64,000 nt of DNA from Deroplatys truncata (Eukaryota > Arthropoda > Insecta > Mantodea > Mantidae), in contig CM060977.1 in assembly GCA_030765065.1 (NCBI GenBank), positions 92,955,795 to 93,019,794 on the forward strand, given 5' to 3'. Below are positions 12,078-22,772 of this stretch, piece by piece; within the stretch, counting starts at the first letter, position 1, and every line of letters starts with the position of its first letter. The notes beneath the pieces are model-generated. The model did not search any database. It saw nothing but the letters and a program-made list of their open reading frames with translations, and was not told the DNA's origin. The position numbers and the translations under genes are program-made.

Positions 12078-12110
<33 letters not shown>
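12078..12110. repeat. (TA)n microsatellite
   Basis: Uninterrupted TA dinucleotide run of about 33 bases. Confidence 0.95.
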
Positions 12111-12112
<2 letters not shown>

Positions 12113-12138
12113 TTACCGTACAAACACAAACAAACACA

Positions 12139-12390
12139 CGCATGTCGTCCTCCATGTGTAGTGGTTACCATGCTAGCGTCTAGTTCCCGAGGTCGCGCGT
12201 TCAAACCTGGCGGATACCTTCGGATTGGAAATAAAGCCGGTGGTTCCGTGTCGTAGATACACGGCACGTAAAAGAACCTCAAGGCTGATAGAGGCCTCTG
12301 AGCAAAGTTTCTGGTCTTTCACGGCCAATATAGAATGTGACATTAAGGACCACAGCAGTTAAATGGCGTCCATAAATAAAACTCAATTCA
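12139..12390 (+). mobile_element. tRNA-derived SINE, family SINE1
   Basis: Head with A-box-like TAGTGGTTACC and B-box GTTCAAACC (12199-12207), spaced as in Pol III promoters. The body contains cacggcacgtaaaa, gcctctgagcaaa, ggtctttcacg and gaatgt. The tail is ataaataaaactcaattcaattta. The same head, body and tail order occurs at 35651-35880 plus 37360-37385. The simple repeat that follows is typical for SINE 3' ends. Confidence 0.85.
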
Positions 12391-12395
12391 ATTTA

Positions 12396-12440
12396 ACGCG
12401 CGCGCGCGCGCCGACACACACACACACACACACACACACA
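12396..12440. repeat. (CG)n(CA)n microsatellite
   Basis: A run of CG dinucleotides followed by a run of CA dinucleotides directly after the SINE1 tail; probably grew from the tail. The CG run could favour Z-DNA. Confidence 0.9.
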
Positions 12441-12479
12441 AATTTTGTCTCTGTATAATAGTAGTGAAGATTTAACCTG

Positions 12480-12960
12480 CGATGCCAACGAACTTGATTA
12501 CAATTTAAGTACCTACAAAGGAAGTAAAGCAAGAGTTTCTTACATCAGGGTTACTAGAATATTTTTGGCATCCAGAAACTTCAGTGAATACATCTATAGA
12601 ATTAGAATGATGGTTATTCAGAGATGTTGACACTGTTTCATTACATGCACTTCGTAGTATTTAATAAATGGCAATTAAATAAATATGTATAACATGCGAA
12701 TAGTACTCTTACAAACAATCGATTGCTGCTTTTTAAGCTGTCCTCTGTTTACTTAAGTGTTACATCATGGCCATCTATGTATATTGCTTACAACAAAATG
12801 AAATTGGCTTTTGTTTTTGGTCGCATTCTATGTGGAATTCTACTCTATGGCATTCTCAAAGAAGGCTTTGTAAATCCCTTTCAGTTTCTTAGTAAATTAA
12901 GAATTCAAATTAGAAAGTGTTTTATAGAAACATTACGGCTTTTTAATGGTAAAAGCTATC
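12480..12960 (+). repeat. Local direct duplication, unit 2
   Basis: Diverged partner of 11490-12000. An 86-codon frame at 12723-12983 is not shared with unit 1, so it is probably fortuitous. Confidence 0.7.
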
Positions 12961-12983
12961 AGAATTGGTTGGTTGGCTATTGA

Positions 12984-13671
12984 GATTATCCTGCATAGAT
13001 ACATAAATTTATACGTACATTGCTCTGTTCACAACAGTGACGTGATACTTGTTTCCCGCGTATCAGCCCACTTTCTCTTTAAGACAACTCAATGGATAAC
13101 TCGGTACCTAAAGGCAAAGAACAAGTAGAGTGGGGGCGATTTATCCCTCCTGAATACTCGCGCAGTCGTAGACGAGGGATTTTACTAAGTTATACTATAG
13201 ATTTCACTACATTCCCCGTTTTGGGTGGCAGGTTGTTGAGTTTGTGACGATTCATTCAAGAACTTTGTATGAGCTAAAGCTTGTAAGAATAATTTGGCAC
13301 AAACTCCCGGCATCTTAACGGTAAATGATTTTGTCCTACAGATTTAAGTTATCCCTTTTGTAAGGTACATCTAGCACACAAGTTTCTCACAATACTCACA
13401 TCTTTATTTAAATTTCCACTGCTGTTACTCGCGTAATAATGAATTTATCGCGAAGAAAAATTGGCATCTTGAATTACTCTCTCTGGAAACTATCGTTGCG
13501 AAAATGGAAAAGTTTTCCATTCCTATGAGATTAAAAGAGCGGCTGCTCATAAAAAGTAATTCACAAAATACATTTAAGTTTGCAGATAGGACAGATTTTA
13601 AAAATACCGAGAGATTTACAATGTTACATTCATAAAACGGTCTCAGACAAACACGTCCTTTATTTTAAAAA
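12984..13671. other. No gene recognised
   Basis: AT-rich, without a domain or repeat I can identify. Confidence 0.4.
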
Positions 13672-14480
13672 CCTGATGTGCTGCACTCACATGACTTTCC
13701 CTGCTGTTGTAAAAACTATTTTTACAAACGCTTATTCTGCATCTACTTCATGTTAATCGATATAAAAATTTGTAGAAACTATCATATTATTGCTAATTTT
13801 CTTGTAGATGCAAGCGGAATATGGTAGGTTTTAAGCGATAGTCAAATCTTTTAAGAGCTGGTGGCTATATGGAGCATTCCATTCTCTTTGCATGTCCAGG
13901 AGATATATATATATATATATATATATTATATAAAAGGAATAACGAATACCCTTTTGAGAAAAGTATAAGTATTGGAAAATTCTAACAAACAAACAAGGAA
14001 TATCTCGGAAATGGTTCACTCGAAAAAAGTTATGTACAATTTTATCTATTACTGTTTACCAAATATGCAAAAGCCATTCACAATGAAGGACTTTTGGGGA
14101 CGTTTTCACAAAATTCAAGTCATACATTTCATTTGCCCTTAAAATATCTTAAACATATGACATTTCAATCAAAATCATCAGATCCATTTTTGGGAAAATC
14201 AAAATTTATGAAAAATGTTCCATGTAAAGGATAGCTTGTGGTGGGAGAATTCTATTGAAAACCTTCGTGTTGCATCCTTGAAAGATACTAAACTCAAATA
14301 TCAAGTTTGGTACTTATCCGACTTTTTGTTTTTGACTTGTGCTGTTCACAGACGGACACACACACACATACACATACACACGGACATGTTTCCAAAAATG
14401 CCGATGAACTCTCGATAACGAATGTTTGGGTGGAATGCAATACTTGATCGGTTACTTCACGTAGCAGAGAAAGTAAAAAA
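13672..14480 (+). repeat. R1, full-length, variant subfamily
   Basis: 5' end ctcacatgactttccctg, 3' end gtagcagagaaagtaaaaa. The middle third differs from other R1 copies (ccattctctttgcatgtcc, then a TA run at 13902-13928, then gaatatctcggaaatggttcactcg). The same variant middle occurs at 41195-41400 and, complemented, near 57380. This defines a second R1 subfamily. Confidence 0.8.
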
Positions 14481-14487
14481 AAAAAAT

Positions 14488-14615
14488 CCTATATGTGACA
14501 TTCGCATGACTTTTTACACTTCCTATCTAAGTTATTCTTACAACGCTTAATCTTCTGTCCACTGTCAATCGAAATAGGCTTTCGTTACACACTTACACGT
14601 TCGTTGTGGGTAAAG
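14488..14615 (+). repeat. R1 5' fragment directly abutting the preceding copy
   Basis: gtgacattcgcatgacttt through cactgtcaatcgaaatagg to ttacacacttacacgttcg. It starts within 10 bp of the 3' end of the full copy, giving a tandem head-to-tail arrangement. Confidence 0.65.
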
Positions 14616-15029
14616 AAGGATACAGCAAACTAAAGAGAGAGATTTTTAAAAAGTTGATTGCTATGTAATGGCTTTATTCCAAATTCCTTACATGACCACG
14701 AGAAAAACAAACAAATAGCGACTTAATGCTTGAAACAATTATAGGTAAGAAAATTCAAACCAATAATAAAGAATAACTAAAATGATTATCGCTACAAGAA
14801 TTTGTATTTTCCATAACGTTTTCTTATAGTTATTTTAAATTCTTTTACCGGGTAGGTCATATTGGACAGTGAATGAACGAATTTGTTAAAATAATGCTAA
14901 AACGATCCCGAGGTCCTAGAGCTTAGTTACCCAGCATTCATATTTTTAGGATAAGGGAAAACTCCAGAAAAAATTTTACACAGACAGCACACCTTAAGCG
15001 AGATTCAACCCTGGGACCTCTTGAATGTA
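14616..15029. other. No gene recognised
   Basis: AT-rich, no domain recognised. Confidence 0.4.
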
Positions 15030-15240
15030 GGGCGGACCAAGCGGGTGTGGCCCGCATTCGGGAGGTCCAGGGTTCGATAACCGGCAAACGCCCACTATAA
15101 TCCATGGGTTTTTTCGGAGTTTTCCCGGATCGTCAGGCGAATACTGGGGCAGTTTCTTTCAGCCCCTGAATTTCCTGTCCCTCCATCTCGTTCCATTCAT
15201 CATTTCATTCATCCTATATCTCGTTGGTCTCTTTTAGGAT
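15030..15240 (+). mobile_element. tRNA-derived SINE, family SINE2
   Basis: Head with box B ggttcgataac at 15071-15081, then the SINE2 body (gggttttttcggagttttcc, ggatcgtcaggcgaat, ttccattcatcatttcattc). The following GC-richer 15240-15560 may be a longer tail or a LINE-derived 3' part of the same family, but I have no second copy of that part to prove it. Confidence 0.8.
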
Positions 15241-15589
15241 GGTGTTTCAGTCAGTGTGGTAGGGGAACAGGATGCTCTCTGTGAACTCTCTCGATCCCTC
15301 GGCTTTCGGCTTGTTGCCGGGCTATCCGAACCCCCCTTGAGACCTGTCCGTCTACAGGGGTGTCTACTTCTGGAAAGTTAGGACCTTGTCATTGCTGTAC
15401 CGTCGTTTTTGGGTCCAGCCGTCCTTTCGCTTCATTCTCCCAATCGGGGACGCCCCTTGGTGGAGCGTAGGTAAAATACACCCTCTGGATCGGGTGTGCC
15501 CTCCGTTAAAGAAGATAGTATGTGGGGTAGACACGCTACTCCCGCAGCACAGTGGTGGGCAGTCATTGTGTATTTAACGAGAACTAAAT

Positions 15590-15712
15590 TGCAGCAAGAT
15601 TTTGTCTATCTCTCACGGTTTACGAATGTACAAAAGTGATTTAGAATAACCAGAACTCCACAGGCTTCTGCAGGAAAATTCAAGATATACATTTTATTTA
15701 TCGTAAAAATAT
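15590..15712 (+). repeat. R1 internal fragment
   Basis: Matches the R1 interior (tttgtctatc...cagtta-like, aaaattcaagatatacattttattta). It stops at the LTR-like segment that follows, at nearly the same R1 position as the insertions at 6464 and 33423. Confidence 0.6.
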
Positions 15713-16191
15713 TGTAACAAATAAGAATACCAAGAACACACTTTGTCACTCAGGTGCTCAACGTAGCACAAACTGTACACTCAGAACAGAACACAACTGC
15801 TCCGTCGAATCGAATAACTAAACTGCCGAGTCACAGCTCCCAGCTAAACTACACTCGACACTATTCACTTCCATCTGTCCAAACTCTTCGATTTCTTGAC
15901 TGCATTTAACTTCGTTGCTTCTTAACTAACCGAACTGTACTCCACCATGACAAGAGCAGTCCCCGTTTATAGGTATCGCATACAAAGCGGAACCTACCTA
16001 CTCGAACTGCCCACAGAAATCCTCTGCAACGGAGAAACGGCACATAATGGGATATTGTTCGGCACGGCTATTGTTGTGAAGGCCGGGCCGGGATGTGTAT
16101 ACCGGCAGCTCTCAGGTAGCTTCGCACGCACGTTCAGAATATACAGTGTGTGTAGAAAAAACACCGACGGCGCTTAGTATTGGGCGGGACA
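15713..16191 (-). mobile_element. Probable solo LTR
   Basis: On the minus strand the segment starts TGTCCCGCCC and ends TTGTTACA (TGT...ACA). It is richer in GC than its flanks, contains a TATAAA box (complement near 15967-15972) and carries no meaningful reading frame. No matching second LTR or clear target-site duplication was found, so the borders are provisional. Confidence 0.45.
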
Positions 16192-16292
16192 TTAAAGTAA
16201 ACATCTTTCAAGATGGAACCCATGTCCGGAATTACATGCTTTGAACGCCATGGGGCGTCATTGTTTCATCGGCATCTTGTTGGTTTCCTAAT

Positions 16293-16756
16293 GTACGAGG
16301 ATAAGTCAATAAGTATTCAATCATAAACTTTTAAATGTATTATAACAATAATAGAAGCTTACTACTACCTAAATCTTTTTAACGTATTCCCCTTGCTTCA
16401 CAATGTACATGGTCCATCGTTCACAAGCTTTCTGATGCCCTCAGAATAAAAGCTTTTCAGCTGAGCAGCAAGCCATATATGCACCGCTTCCTTCACTTCT
16501 TGGCTGTGGTGAATCGTGGGGCCCCCTTAAGGCATTTGTAAGTGGACCAAAAAATTAGTTTGTCACATCATCGACAGTCAATGTTCGGTTCTCTGAATCA
16601 GGATTCGGACTTGCTCAATGTTGGCGCCACTGGAGGATATGGATGGGCGTCCTGCGGAGACAAAGCGATCTGAGCGTGCACAAACCAATGCAGCCAACCT
16701 AGAAAAAATTAAAAATTGTGTGCGGATACTTATTGACTGACTTACTTTCCTGTGCA
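16293..16756 (-). mobile_element. Internally deleted mariner-like element
   Basis: Left end gtacgaggataagtcaataag and right end complement gtcagtcaataagtatccg form an inverted repeat. On the minus strand, broken frames recall the C-terminal part of mariner transposase (the WST/GP-L-like segment, the Ser-rich helix before the end, and a final RW...C...GEYV-K-like block just before the end). N-terminal and catalytic parts are missing and there are several frameshifts. It is a dead non-autonomous copy. Confidence 0.65.
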
Positions 16757-16770
16757 CGCACTACATCCTA

Positions 16771-17150
16771 ATGGAACAGTTTATCTTGTGTACCAATGCG
16801 GTAATATTGTTGACAGCATTGCGACTTGCACTCAAATATCAAAGGACCGATATGCTACTTGCATACGGCCGAGTTCTTGGCAACGGTAGAGCTGCTTCAC
16901 GATTGCATAAGGAAAGGTTTCCCAACAGACAAGGATTGGTAGAGGTGGACCTGTGCCATAGCCACAATTATCACCTGATCTTACACCTCTTCACTATTTT
17001 CTGTTGGGTACCATGAAGAATATGGTGTATGCTACCCCTGTAACACGCACGATTCCACCTTGCGATGAAATACTGAGCACAAAGCCGCATTTACATAAGC
17101 TGTGCGTCTGTCTCTGCACCGCCGCTGCACGCTCCGTATTCAAGTAGGTC
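16771..17150 (+). pseudogene. DUF4817-type transposase remnant
   Basis: The frame at 16771 encodes DMLLAYGRVLGNGRAASRLH and then KERFPNRQ, the hallmark of the DUF4817 helix-turn-helix domain at the N terminus of a class of arthropod DDE transposases. Shortly after, in another phase, 16977-17040 encodes DLTPLHYFLLGTMKNMVYAT, the family's third catalytic-aspartate region. The central catalytic core is deleted, so this is an internally deleted remnant. The next transposon remnant lies directly downstream. Confidence 0.7.
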
Positions 17151-17234
17151 AACAGTTTGAACAACTTTTGTAATTTACTGCACGGCATGATGTTATTGTT
17201 GGTTTTTTTCTTAACGAAATGTAGAACGCATTCT

Positions 17235-17455
17235 TGTTTCACAACATTCCGGATTTGGCACCGAGCGATTTGTATCTGTTTCTTAATCTAATGAAATTCT
17301 TGGTGGAAAACATTTCAACGACGATGATGTGAAGCAATAAGTGCAGACTTGGCTTTCATCACTCTTTGGCGGCATCATTCTTTGACAAAGGCATGCAAAA
17401 ACTGGCTTCCCGCTACGGCAAGTGCTGAATAAGGCGGTGGCCATGTGAAGTAGTA
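17235..17455 (+). pseudogene. Mariner transposase C-terminal remnant
   Basis: In the phase starting near 17241 the translation contains HNIPDLAPSDLYLFLNLMKF, i.e. the mariner PDLAPSD-LF catalytic region. With frameshifts, further on it shows ASFFDKGMQKLASRYGKC, the conserved C-terminal tail. Stops and shifts make it non-functional. It is separate from the DUF4817 remnant just upstream. Confidence 0.7.
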
Positions 17456-18240
17456 GTGTAAGGTAATGAATGATGATAAAGTACTTAGAAAATAATGTTT
17501 TGAGACGCCCTGAATACAAAAGAAGCATTTTTGATAACGTGTCCATACGTGTGTCTGTGAACAGCATAACTGAAAAAAGAAGTCGCATAAATACCAAACT
17601 TGGTATTTGAGTTTATTAAAGAAAATTTCCCCAGCCAACTAAGCTTTGCATGGAATATTTTTCGAAAATTTTGATTTTTTAAAATATGCTCTAACCTTTT
17701 TGATTAAAATACCGTATATGAAAGATATTTATATGAGAAATAAAACGTATATCTTGAATTTTCTGGGAATAATCTGAAAGGTTCTCTTCATTGAGAAAGA
17801 ATTTTGTATAAAGTTATGATTTGTAAACGTTAAGCGATAGACGACTATGTACTGCACAAAAAATGTAATCTCTTTAAAACAAACAGTTCACTTCAGATAA
17901 GCTTTTATGTGACGTAAGCCGTTTTTGAGATATCCGTTATTAACGGTTCGATTTGTTCTATACTGCATTCTTTTGGTCCCATCGGTTTTCACTTGTTTCT
18001 CGCGATTTCATGGAAACAGTATGGAATTTTAAGGCAGCATATAGCGTCCAGTTGTTAAACATTTGACTATCGCTGTTCTCTTTGTATCTGTAACGAAATA
18101 TGTAATGTAGCTATTTCTGCAAAGGCTTATTTGGATTAAAATGTAGTAGATAGAAAAACAAGCTTTAGTAGGAGTAGATTGTATATCCGGAATTAAAATA
18201 GAGGGTACAGAAAGTCATGTGAATGTATAACATCAGAGTT
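17456..18240 (-). repeat. R1, near full-length
   Basis: Runs from the R1 3' region (aaaatgcattttgat-like, gtgtctgtgaacagcataac, ataccaaacttggtattt) to the complement of the 5' end (gggtacagaaagtcatgtgaatg). The outermost 3' bases are degraded. Confidence 0.8.
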
Positions 18241-18278
18241 TTTAAAACTTTTTCGGTGCTACTTTAAAAACACTTTCT

Positions 18279-18347
18279 CCAATTACTATAAGTACATACA
18301 TAATACAGAGAGTAAAAATAGACATTGGTCCAGGAAGTTTCAGAAGT
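18279..18347 (+). repeat. Source or copy of a 69-bp identical inverted duplication
   Basis: Every base of this 69-bp segment is matched by the complement of 19043-19111, 700 bp downstream. It lies outside R1 in the gap between two R1 copies. Confidence 0.9.
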
Positions 18348-18851
18348 GATAAACTTTCTTACTTTTGTGTATATTTTACCAAGGAAGTGTGAAACGTACA
18401 CACGAAGGAAATAATGCAGCCCACAAGCGAGTGCAAGATCCCTCTTAAGGAAGTCTCATCCAATTACTCCGTTTCTCTGAGAGTCAGCGCCTTACGGAGG
18501 TACGTAGAGAATGTGGTTAACCACGGCTTCTTCTCCATCTCCCGGATATCCTCCACAAGCATGCGTAATAAGCTCCACCTAAATCGCTATATTAACCTGT
18601 GCTGGTTAGCAAATAGTTGTCTTCACCTTGAGCTCTGCTCTCACCCCTTTAATTAACAATAACTTTACAGGCTAAATAAAGCCGCCGTGATAACAATATC
18701 AAGAAGCGTTTTGTCCTGTATCTAGCTTTAACCCTAGGATTATCTTTTACAGAAGCAAGTGTGAGTACTTGTTCCTATGTTACCAACAGTAATAGAATAA
18801 TTATTCCTAATTTCTGATGTGATAAGAGGGCATAGAATTAAGCTTCTTTTT
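18348..18851. other. No gene recognised
   Basis: Short frames without a recognisable domain. Confidence 0.4.
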
Positions 18852-19755
18852 TTTTACTTTCTCTACCACGTATCGCAAGTATTCTACCCAAAAATTCGAT
18901 GTCGAGATTTCACCGGAAATGCAAGTTTTGAGGCTCCTTGAATTTAAAAAAAAATTAGAAAAAGATCACGAGTGTGTCTGTGAACAGCAAAACTCAAAAA
19001 TATAAAGTCGCATAAATACCAAACTTGGTATTTAGGTACAATACTTCTGAAACTTCCTGGACCAATGTCTATTTTTACTCTCTGTATTATGTATGTACTT
19101 ATAGTAATTGGAGATGCGAAGATTTTCAAGAAAATTCCCTCATCTCAGACTATCATTTACATAGAAAATTTTTCGAAATTCTGAATTTTCTACAAAAAAT
19201 GCCTCTAACGATTTTGATTAAAATACCATATGTTAAAGATATTGACATTACAAATGAAATGCATATCTTGCATTTTCTGGGAATAGCCTGCGAAGTTGGC
19301 TTCATTTTGGAAGAATTATGTACAATCTTGTATAACTGGTAAACGTTAAAGCGACAGATGAAAACGTACTACAGAAAATGTAGAACTCTTTAAAATACAC
19401 AATTTATTTCAAACATATTTTATGTACCATTAAGTATTTCCGAGACATCCATTATTAATGGTTCAATTTGTTCAATGCTTTCATTCCTTACAAGTCTGAT
19501 CGATTTTCAGTTGTTTCTCGCGATGTCATGGAAACAGTATGGAATTTTAAGACCAGCATATAGCGTCCAGTTGTTAAACATTTGACTATCGCTGTTCTCT
19601 GTCTCAATAATGAAATGTGCAATGTAACTGTTTCTGCAAAGGTTTATTTACATTAAAGTGATGTAGATAGAAAAATAAACTTTAGTAAGAATAATTTGTA
19701 TACCCTAATAACTAACAGACGGTAGAGAAAGTTACGTGAATGTATCACATAAGAT
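18852..19755 (-). repeat. R1, full-length with a 69-bp internal insert
   Basis: Both termini are present: actttctctaccacg at the left, and gtagagaaagttacgtgaatg at the right. Between gtacaatac and ggagatgcgaag, where other copies read ...ttccaaagatgcg, it carries the 69-bp insert at 19043-19111. Without the insert the copy is about 835 bp, a useful estimate of R1 length. Confidence 0.9.
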
Positions 19756-19929
19756 TTTCTTAATAAAGGAATATCCGGAAATGCTTTGTTTTCGAGTGAC
19801 AGTAGTATGAAGGAAAAAAATTGAAAGTGTCTTAACTTGTAAAATTACTTCATTTACTTTCTATGGCTATACTGTAATTTCCTATAGGCATTACGAAAAA
19901 GGTATTGACACACTACAGGAACTGTTCAA

Positions 19930-20244
19930 GATTGCGACCGCTATTGTTGACACATAAATATAGCGCCGTATGATTGTACGACGATTCTTTCGATATATTT
20001 CTGGTCGGTTACGAAGATCCACAAAAGCAAGAATAATTCTAGTAACTTATTCTTCTGCTGTGTAGACGTGTGTTTCATGAAGAATCGCTTTAATATGACC
20101 GTAAACACCACAATAAAATGGAGTCATGTCTAGTGAACGCGCCAGCCAAACAACTGGACCTGCTCTCCCTATCCAGCGATTCGGAAAATGTACATTTAGA
20201 TAATTTGAAGAAGTATTTTATTAGCCCCACGTTTTGCGCCAATT
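19930..20244 (-). mobile_element. Leader and internal start of an LTR retrotransposon
   Basis: In minus orientation this follows LTR 20245-21052 and begins with a primer-binding-like stretch at about 20225-20242 (TTGGCGCaaAACGTGGGGC), typical of LTR retrotransposons. The distal part (19945-20129) is closely repeated at 22418-22605. A diverged frame there is shared by both copies, but I do not recognise a gag or pol motif. Confidence 0.6.
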
Positions 20245-21052
20245 TGAAGAGGATTGTTTTGAAGGAGTTGTCTTATAGTTCAACTGTTGGGGAGCCGAAC
20301 ATTTGAAGTAGTTGCAACCGCACCTATAGTAAACAGTTTCCGGTAGCCTTCTCCCCAAATGTACTTTCAGGTGGCCTTTGCCCCAAGTTTAAAAATATTA
20401 ACTTTGTAATTTGATTGTTTCTTTAAGTATTAAATATTTATGTTTGCCTCGGCTGTGTCAGTATTTATTTTAGAGGCATTGATGTCTTGGCAGGGTTGTG
20501 GTGCAACAAAAATGTTGGCTTACAAAGATTATAATTTTTTACTTCACTCCTTTTATTAATGCTTGATACGACTTAAATAACACTTCACTGATGTAGAGAG
20601 CTGTGAAATTCTTTTTATTAATTAATTACACTTTTTAATACGTAAGCTTATTTTTCGTCTCACACGAATACAATACGTATTAAATCTCTTGAGGACGCTT
20701 TTTGCGTCTGGTTAGGATTACTGTCTGCAACCAACTGAAGTGATTTCAACCGCTTAAACTTGTAAATTTCTGTATTTCAAGTCTCTGATTGGCTATTCCT
20801 TAATCCAATAGAATACTTTCTTTTAACTAAAGCTTTTTCTGGTTGTTGATCGACTATTTTTAAACTGTCTCAAAATTTACATTATTGTTGCTCCAATAAT
20901 GACTAGTAGCATTTAAACTTTCAAATTCATTTTTTCCTCAAGTTTACCTCATTGTTACCTCATTGTTAGCAACTCTTAACCTATTATTTTCACAGCTCCT
21001 GCATTATTAAATTACGCAATACATTCACATAACATTATTGAACATGTATACA
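20245..21052 (-). mobile_element. LTR, family shared with 51281-52002
   Basis: In minus orientation it begins TGTATACATG and ends ...CTTCA two bases before the primer-binding-like site. It contains AATAAA signals. The copy at 51281-52002 matches along its length, including gagctgtga, aacaatgaggtaac, ttaataaaaggag, gcagccgaggcaaacataaat and ggttgcaactacttcaa. The two copies are diverged, so both insertions are old. Confidence 0.75.
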
Positions 21053-21059
21053 TGTATTA

Positions 21060-21880
21060 GTAATAAATATACTGCCTCAAATTTCTACAATTTACGCCGA
21101 AATATGCGAGTGCATCGATGTTGAAAAATCAGTTTTTTGCTAATATTAATCGGGAGATCTTCAAGTATCTCCGATAGTACTTCCGCAAGAAAGGTACCAT
21201 GAACGTATTCATTCAATCGAGTAGGCATGACATCTCCACTAGATAGTTATCAACAAATGCAACCCAAATATTTAATGAAAACTTCCACTGACTTCGGGTA
21301 TTCACAATAGCTTTAGTATTCGTGTCACCCCAAATGTGACTGCTGTGTATTAAAAAAAAATCTCTTGAAGAACATGCCTCGTCTGTCCATAACATGCGTC
21401 TAGCAAATTCATGGTATGTAAATACCATTCAGCAAGTTGTTGTCTCTTAGGATAATCGTCTGGGATTAATGTTTGTGCTTTCTGGATATTAAAAGCGTGC
21501 TTTGCATACTCACTTTAGACTCTCTGTGACTGGTAGCTATAGAACGGGCCACAGCTTATGGTTTATTTTTAAACCTCTGCAAAACCGCGTCTTCAAGGTT
21601 TAATGTGCTCACATCGATTCTTTCTTGAATCTACTTTCCTTACCTGGAACTGGCCACTATCTCAAAGATGTTGATAAAGGCTTGAAAATATTGTATGGCC
21701 AGGAATGTGGCACTGAGGGTGGTGGTCTCGTAGATTTGCATTGCCAAATTAGCATTGTCGTACTCTGCTCCGTATGCATTTTGCATGTCTGCAAATTCAT
21801 TATTTGTATACTGATGTATTTTAATACTTAAAATTAAATAAACAGATCTCACAGAAGATACTTTATGGCATACCAGCAAA
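21060..21880 (-). pseudogene. DUF4817/DDE transposase, near-complete remnant
   Basis: Read on the minus strand in order: an N-terminal block with TNNEFADMQNAYG and a degenerate DUF4817 domain (about 21640-21840); a middle block with DAVLQRFKNKP and ARSIATSHRES, the second helix-turn-helix (about 21480-21600); and a DDE core starting MLWTDEACSSRDFFL with HIWGDTNTKAIV and SLNIWVAFVDNYLV (21213-21390), continuing to LAEVLSEILEDLPINI and FQHRCTRI near 21110. Stop codons and frame breaks separate the blocks. The catalytic TDEA aspartate is present but the protein cannot be made intact. Confidence 0.75.
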
Positions 21881-22014
21881 CCGACTTCATTTGTTTATTG
21901 TTTTCATTGTAACAAGAATAACTGAAACATGAATGCAGCCAGAACGTAAGTAATGATCTTACCTTCGTCAGCCTTTTATATTAAAAGCGAGGCATTTCCG
22001 TACAATGCTTTGCA

Positions 22015-22772
22015 TGTGATGCATTCACATGACTTTCTCTACCCTCTGGTTATACACACTATTCTTACTAAAGCTTATGTTTCTATCTACTACATTTTAA
22101 TCCAAATAAACCTTTGGAAAAATAGCTACATTACACATTTCGTTATAGATACAGGGGGAAGATAAAAAGGTGTTCAGAATAAAGTATGTATTTTAAATAG
22201 ACCTACATTATGTGTGCATTATATATTCCCCTATTACTTAAATTTTTTCCATTTATACACGATTAGGTAAAATTCCTTCGAACTGAAAAGCGATTTTACT
22301 GAATGTTCCAAGAAAATTAAAAATATTCATCTTAAGATATTTGTCATGTAAATATCTTAATGATATTTTAATAAAAATCGTTACAGATAATTTTCAGAAA
22401 AAGTTTCGTGAAACTTTTGTTGACACACACATATAGCGCCGTATGATTGAACGACGATTTCTTCGAAATATTTCTGGTCGGTTAAGAAAATCCTCAAAAG
22501 CAAGAATAATTCTGGCAACTTATTCTTCTCCTGTGTCGACGTGGTTTTCATGAAGAATCGCTTTAATATGACCGTAAACACCACAATCAAATGGAGTCAT
22601 GTATTACGGACTTGGTATTTAACGGACTTTTCCTTTCTGAGTTATGGTGTTCAAAGGCATACATATACACGAAGCTTTTCTGAAAACATATTTAGATGAA
22701 ATCTGCGTAACCAATTTTTGGTGTAATACAATACATCCGCTACTTACTGTAAGATGTGGTAGAGAAAGTAAA
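22015..22772 (+). repeat. R1 copy split by a retroelement fragment
   Basis: 22015-22417 is the R1 5' part (gcattcacatgactttctctac, acattacacatttcgttatag), and 22606-22772 is the 3' end (acttggtatttaacggactt to gtggtagagaaagtaaaag). The interruption at 22418-22605 has removed some R1 interior. Confidence 0.8.
22418..22605 (-). mobile_element. Retroelement internal fragment, second copy
   Basis: Closely matches 19945-20129 (tatagcgccgtatgattg, atttctggtcggtta, tgaagaatcgctttaatatg, accgtaaacaccacaat), which lies inside the LTR element at 19.9-21.05 kb. Same orientation as that copy. Confidence 0.8.

Noticed and set aside
3442..15082. tRNA genes at the box-B motifs
   Set aside because: The tRNA-like heads are degenerate and fused to a body shared between loci, so they are SINE promoters rather than tRNA genes.
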